Positions 5,073-5,076 of a DNA stretch of 5,076 nucleotides are shown piece after piece. Position 1 is the stretch's first letter, and every line of letters starts with the position of its first letter. A program made the translations under genes and the position numbers. The notes beneath the pieces are model-generated. The model was given only the letters and a program-made list of their open reading frames with translations. It did not search any database and was not told the DNA's origin. The stretch is from Lachnospiraceae bacterium (lineage in GTDB: Bacteria; Bacillota; Clostridia; Lachnospirales; Lachnospiraceae), in NCBI GenBank assembly GCA_017964055.1, contig JAGCSS010000260.1:1-5076 (forward strand). The letters run 5' to 3'.

Positions 5073-5076
5073 ATGC
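5073..5076 (+). CDS. Start codon of a rightward gene, rest outside the window
   Basis: An ATG at 5073-5075 follows AAGGGGGT (5059-5066) with a 6-nt gap, and a strong rightward promoter lies about 115 nt upstream. This makes a real gene start likely. Only one codon and one base are visible, so nothing can be said about the product. Confidence 0.5.

Overview
This looks like chromosome from a Firmicutes bacterium of the class Clostridia, probably a gut-type Lachnospiraceae or Oscillospiraceae relative. The reasons are strong AGGAGG-type ribosome binding sites, textbook TTGACA/TATAAT-like promoters with 17-bp spacers, short Gram-positive-type lipoprotein signals, a Pro/Thr wall-spanning linker, and protein families common in that group. 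The lineage is inferred from style and families; no marker gene is present.

Layout: all recognisable genes lie on the minus strand, apart from one start codon at the extreme right edge that points right. From left to right the window holds (1) the N-terminal 203 residues of a family-5 (oligo/dipeptide type) ABC-transporter substrate-binding lipoprotein, cut by the window edge, with a near-consensus promoter whose -35 box sits inside an inverted repeat; (2) a 107-bp nested palindromic element between that promoter and the next gene; (3) a complete adenine deaminase gene (ade) with its own excellent promoter and a predicted leader of only about 15 nt; (4) a 476-residue lipoprotein with a Pro/Thr/Glu-rich linker, a right-handed beta-helix carrying a periodic cysteine series, and a C-terminal domain I do not recognise; (5) 17 bp upstream of it, a 196-residue HD-domain predicted hydrolase that probably shares its transcript; (6) a 333-bp regulatory region (4740-5072) with hairpins, inverted repeats and divergent promoters, ending in a ribosome binding site and ATG for a rightward gene outside the window.

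How the genes work together: the HD gene and the beta-helix lipoprotein are probably an operon, with no visible terminator before the ade promoter, so read-through into ade is possible. Adenine deaminase feeds adenine into the hypoxanthine/guanine salvage route and releases ammonia. The substrate-binding protein is a separate unit that probably brings in peptides or nickel-like ligands. I see no shared pathway linking all four, and no defence, mobile or CRISPR system. The most interesting content is non-coding: three promoters with dyad symmetry placed on their core elements, an attenuator-like hairpin ahead of the HD gene, and the nested palindrome.
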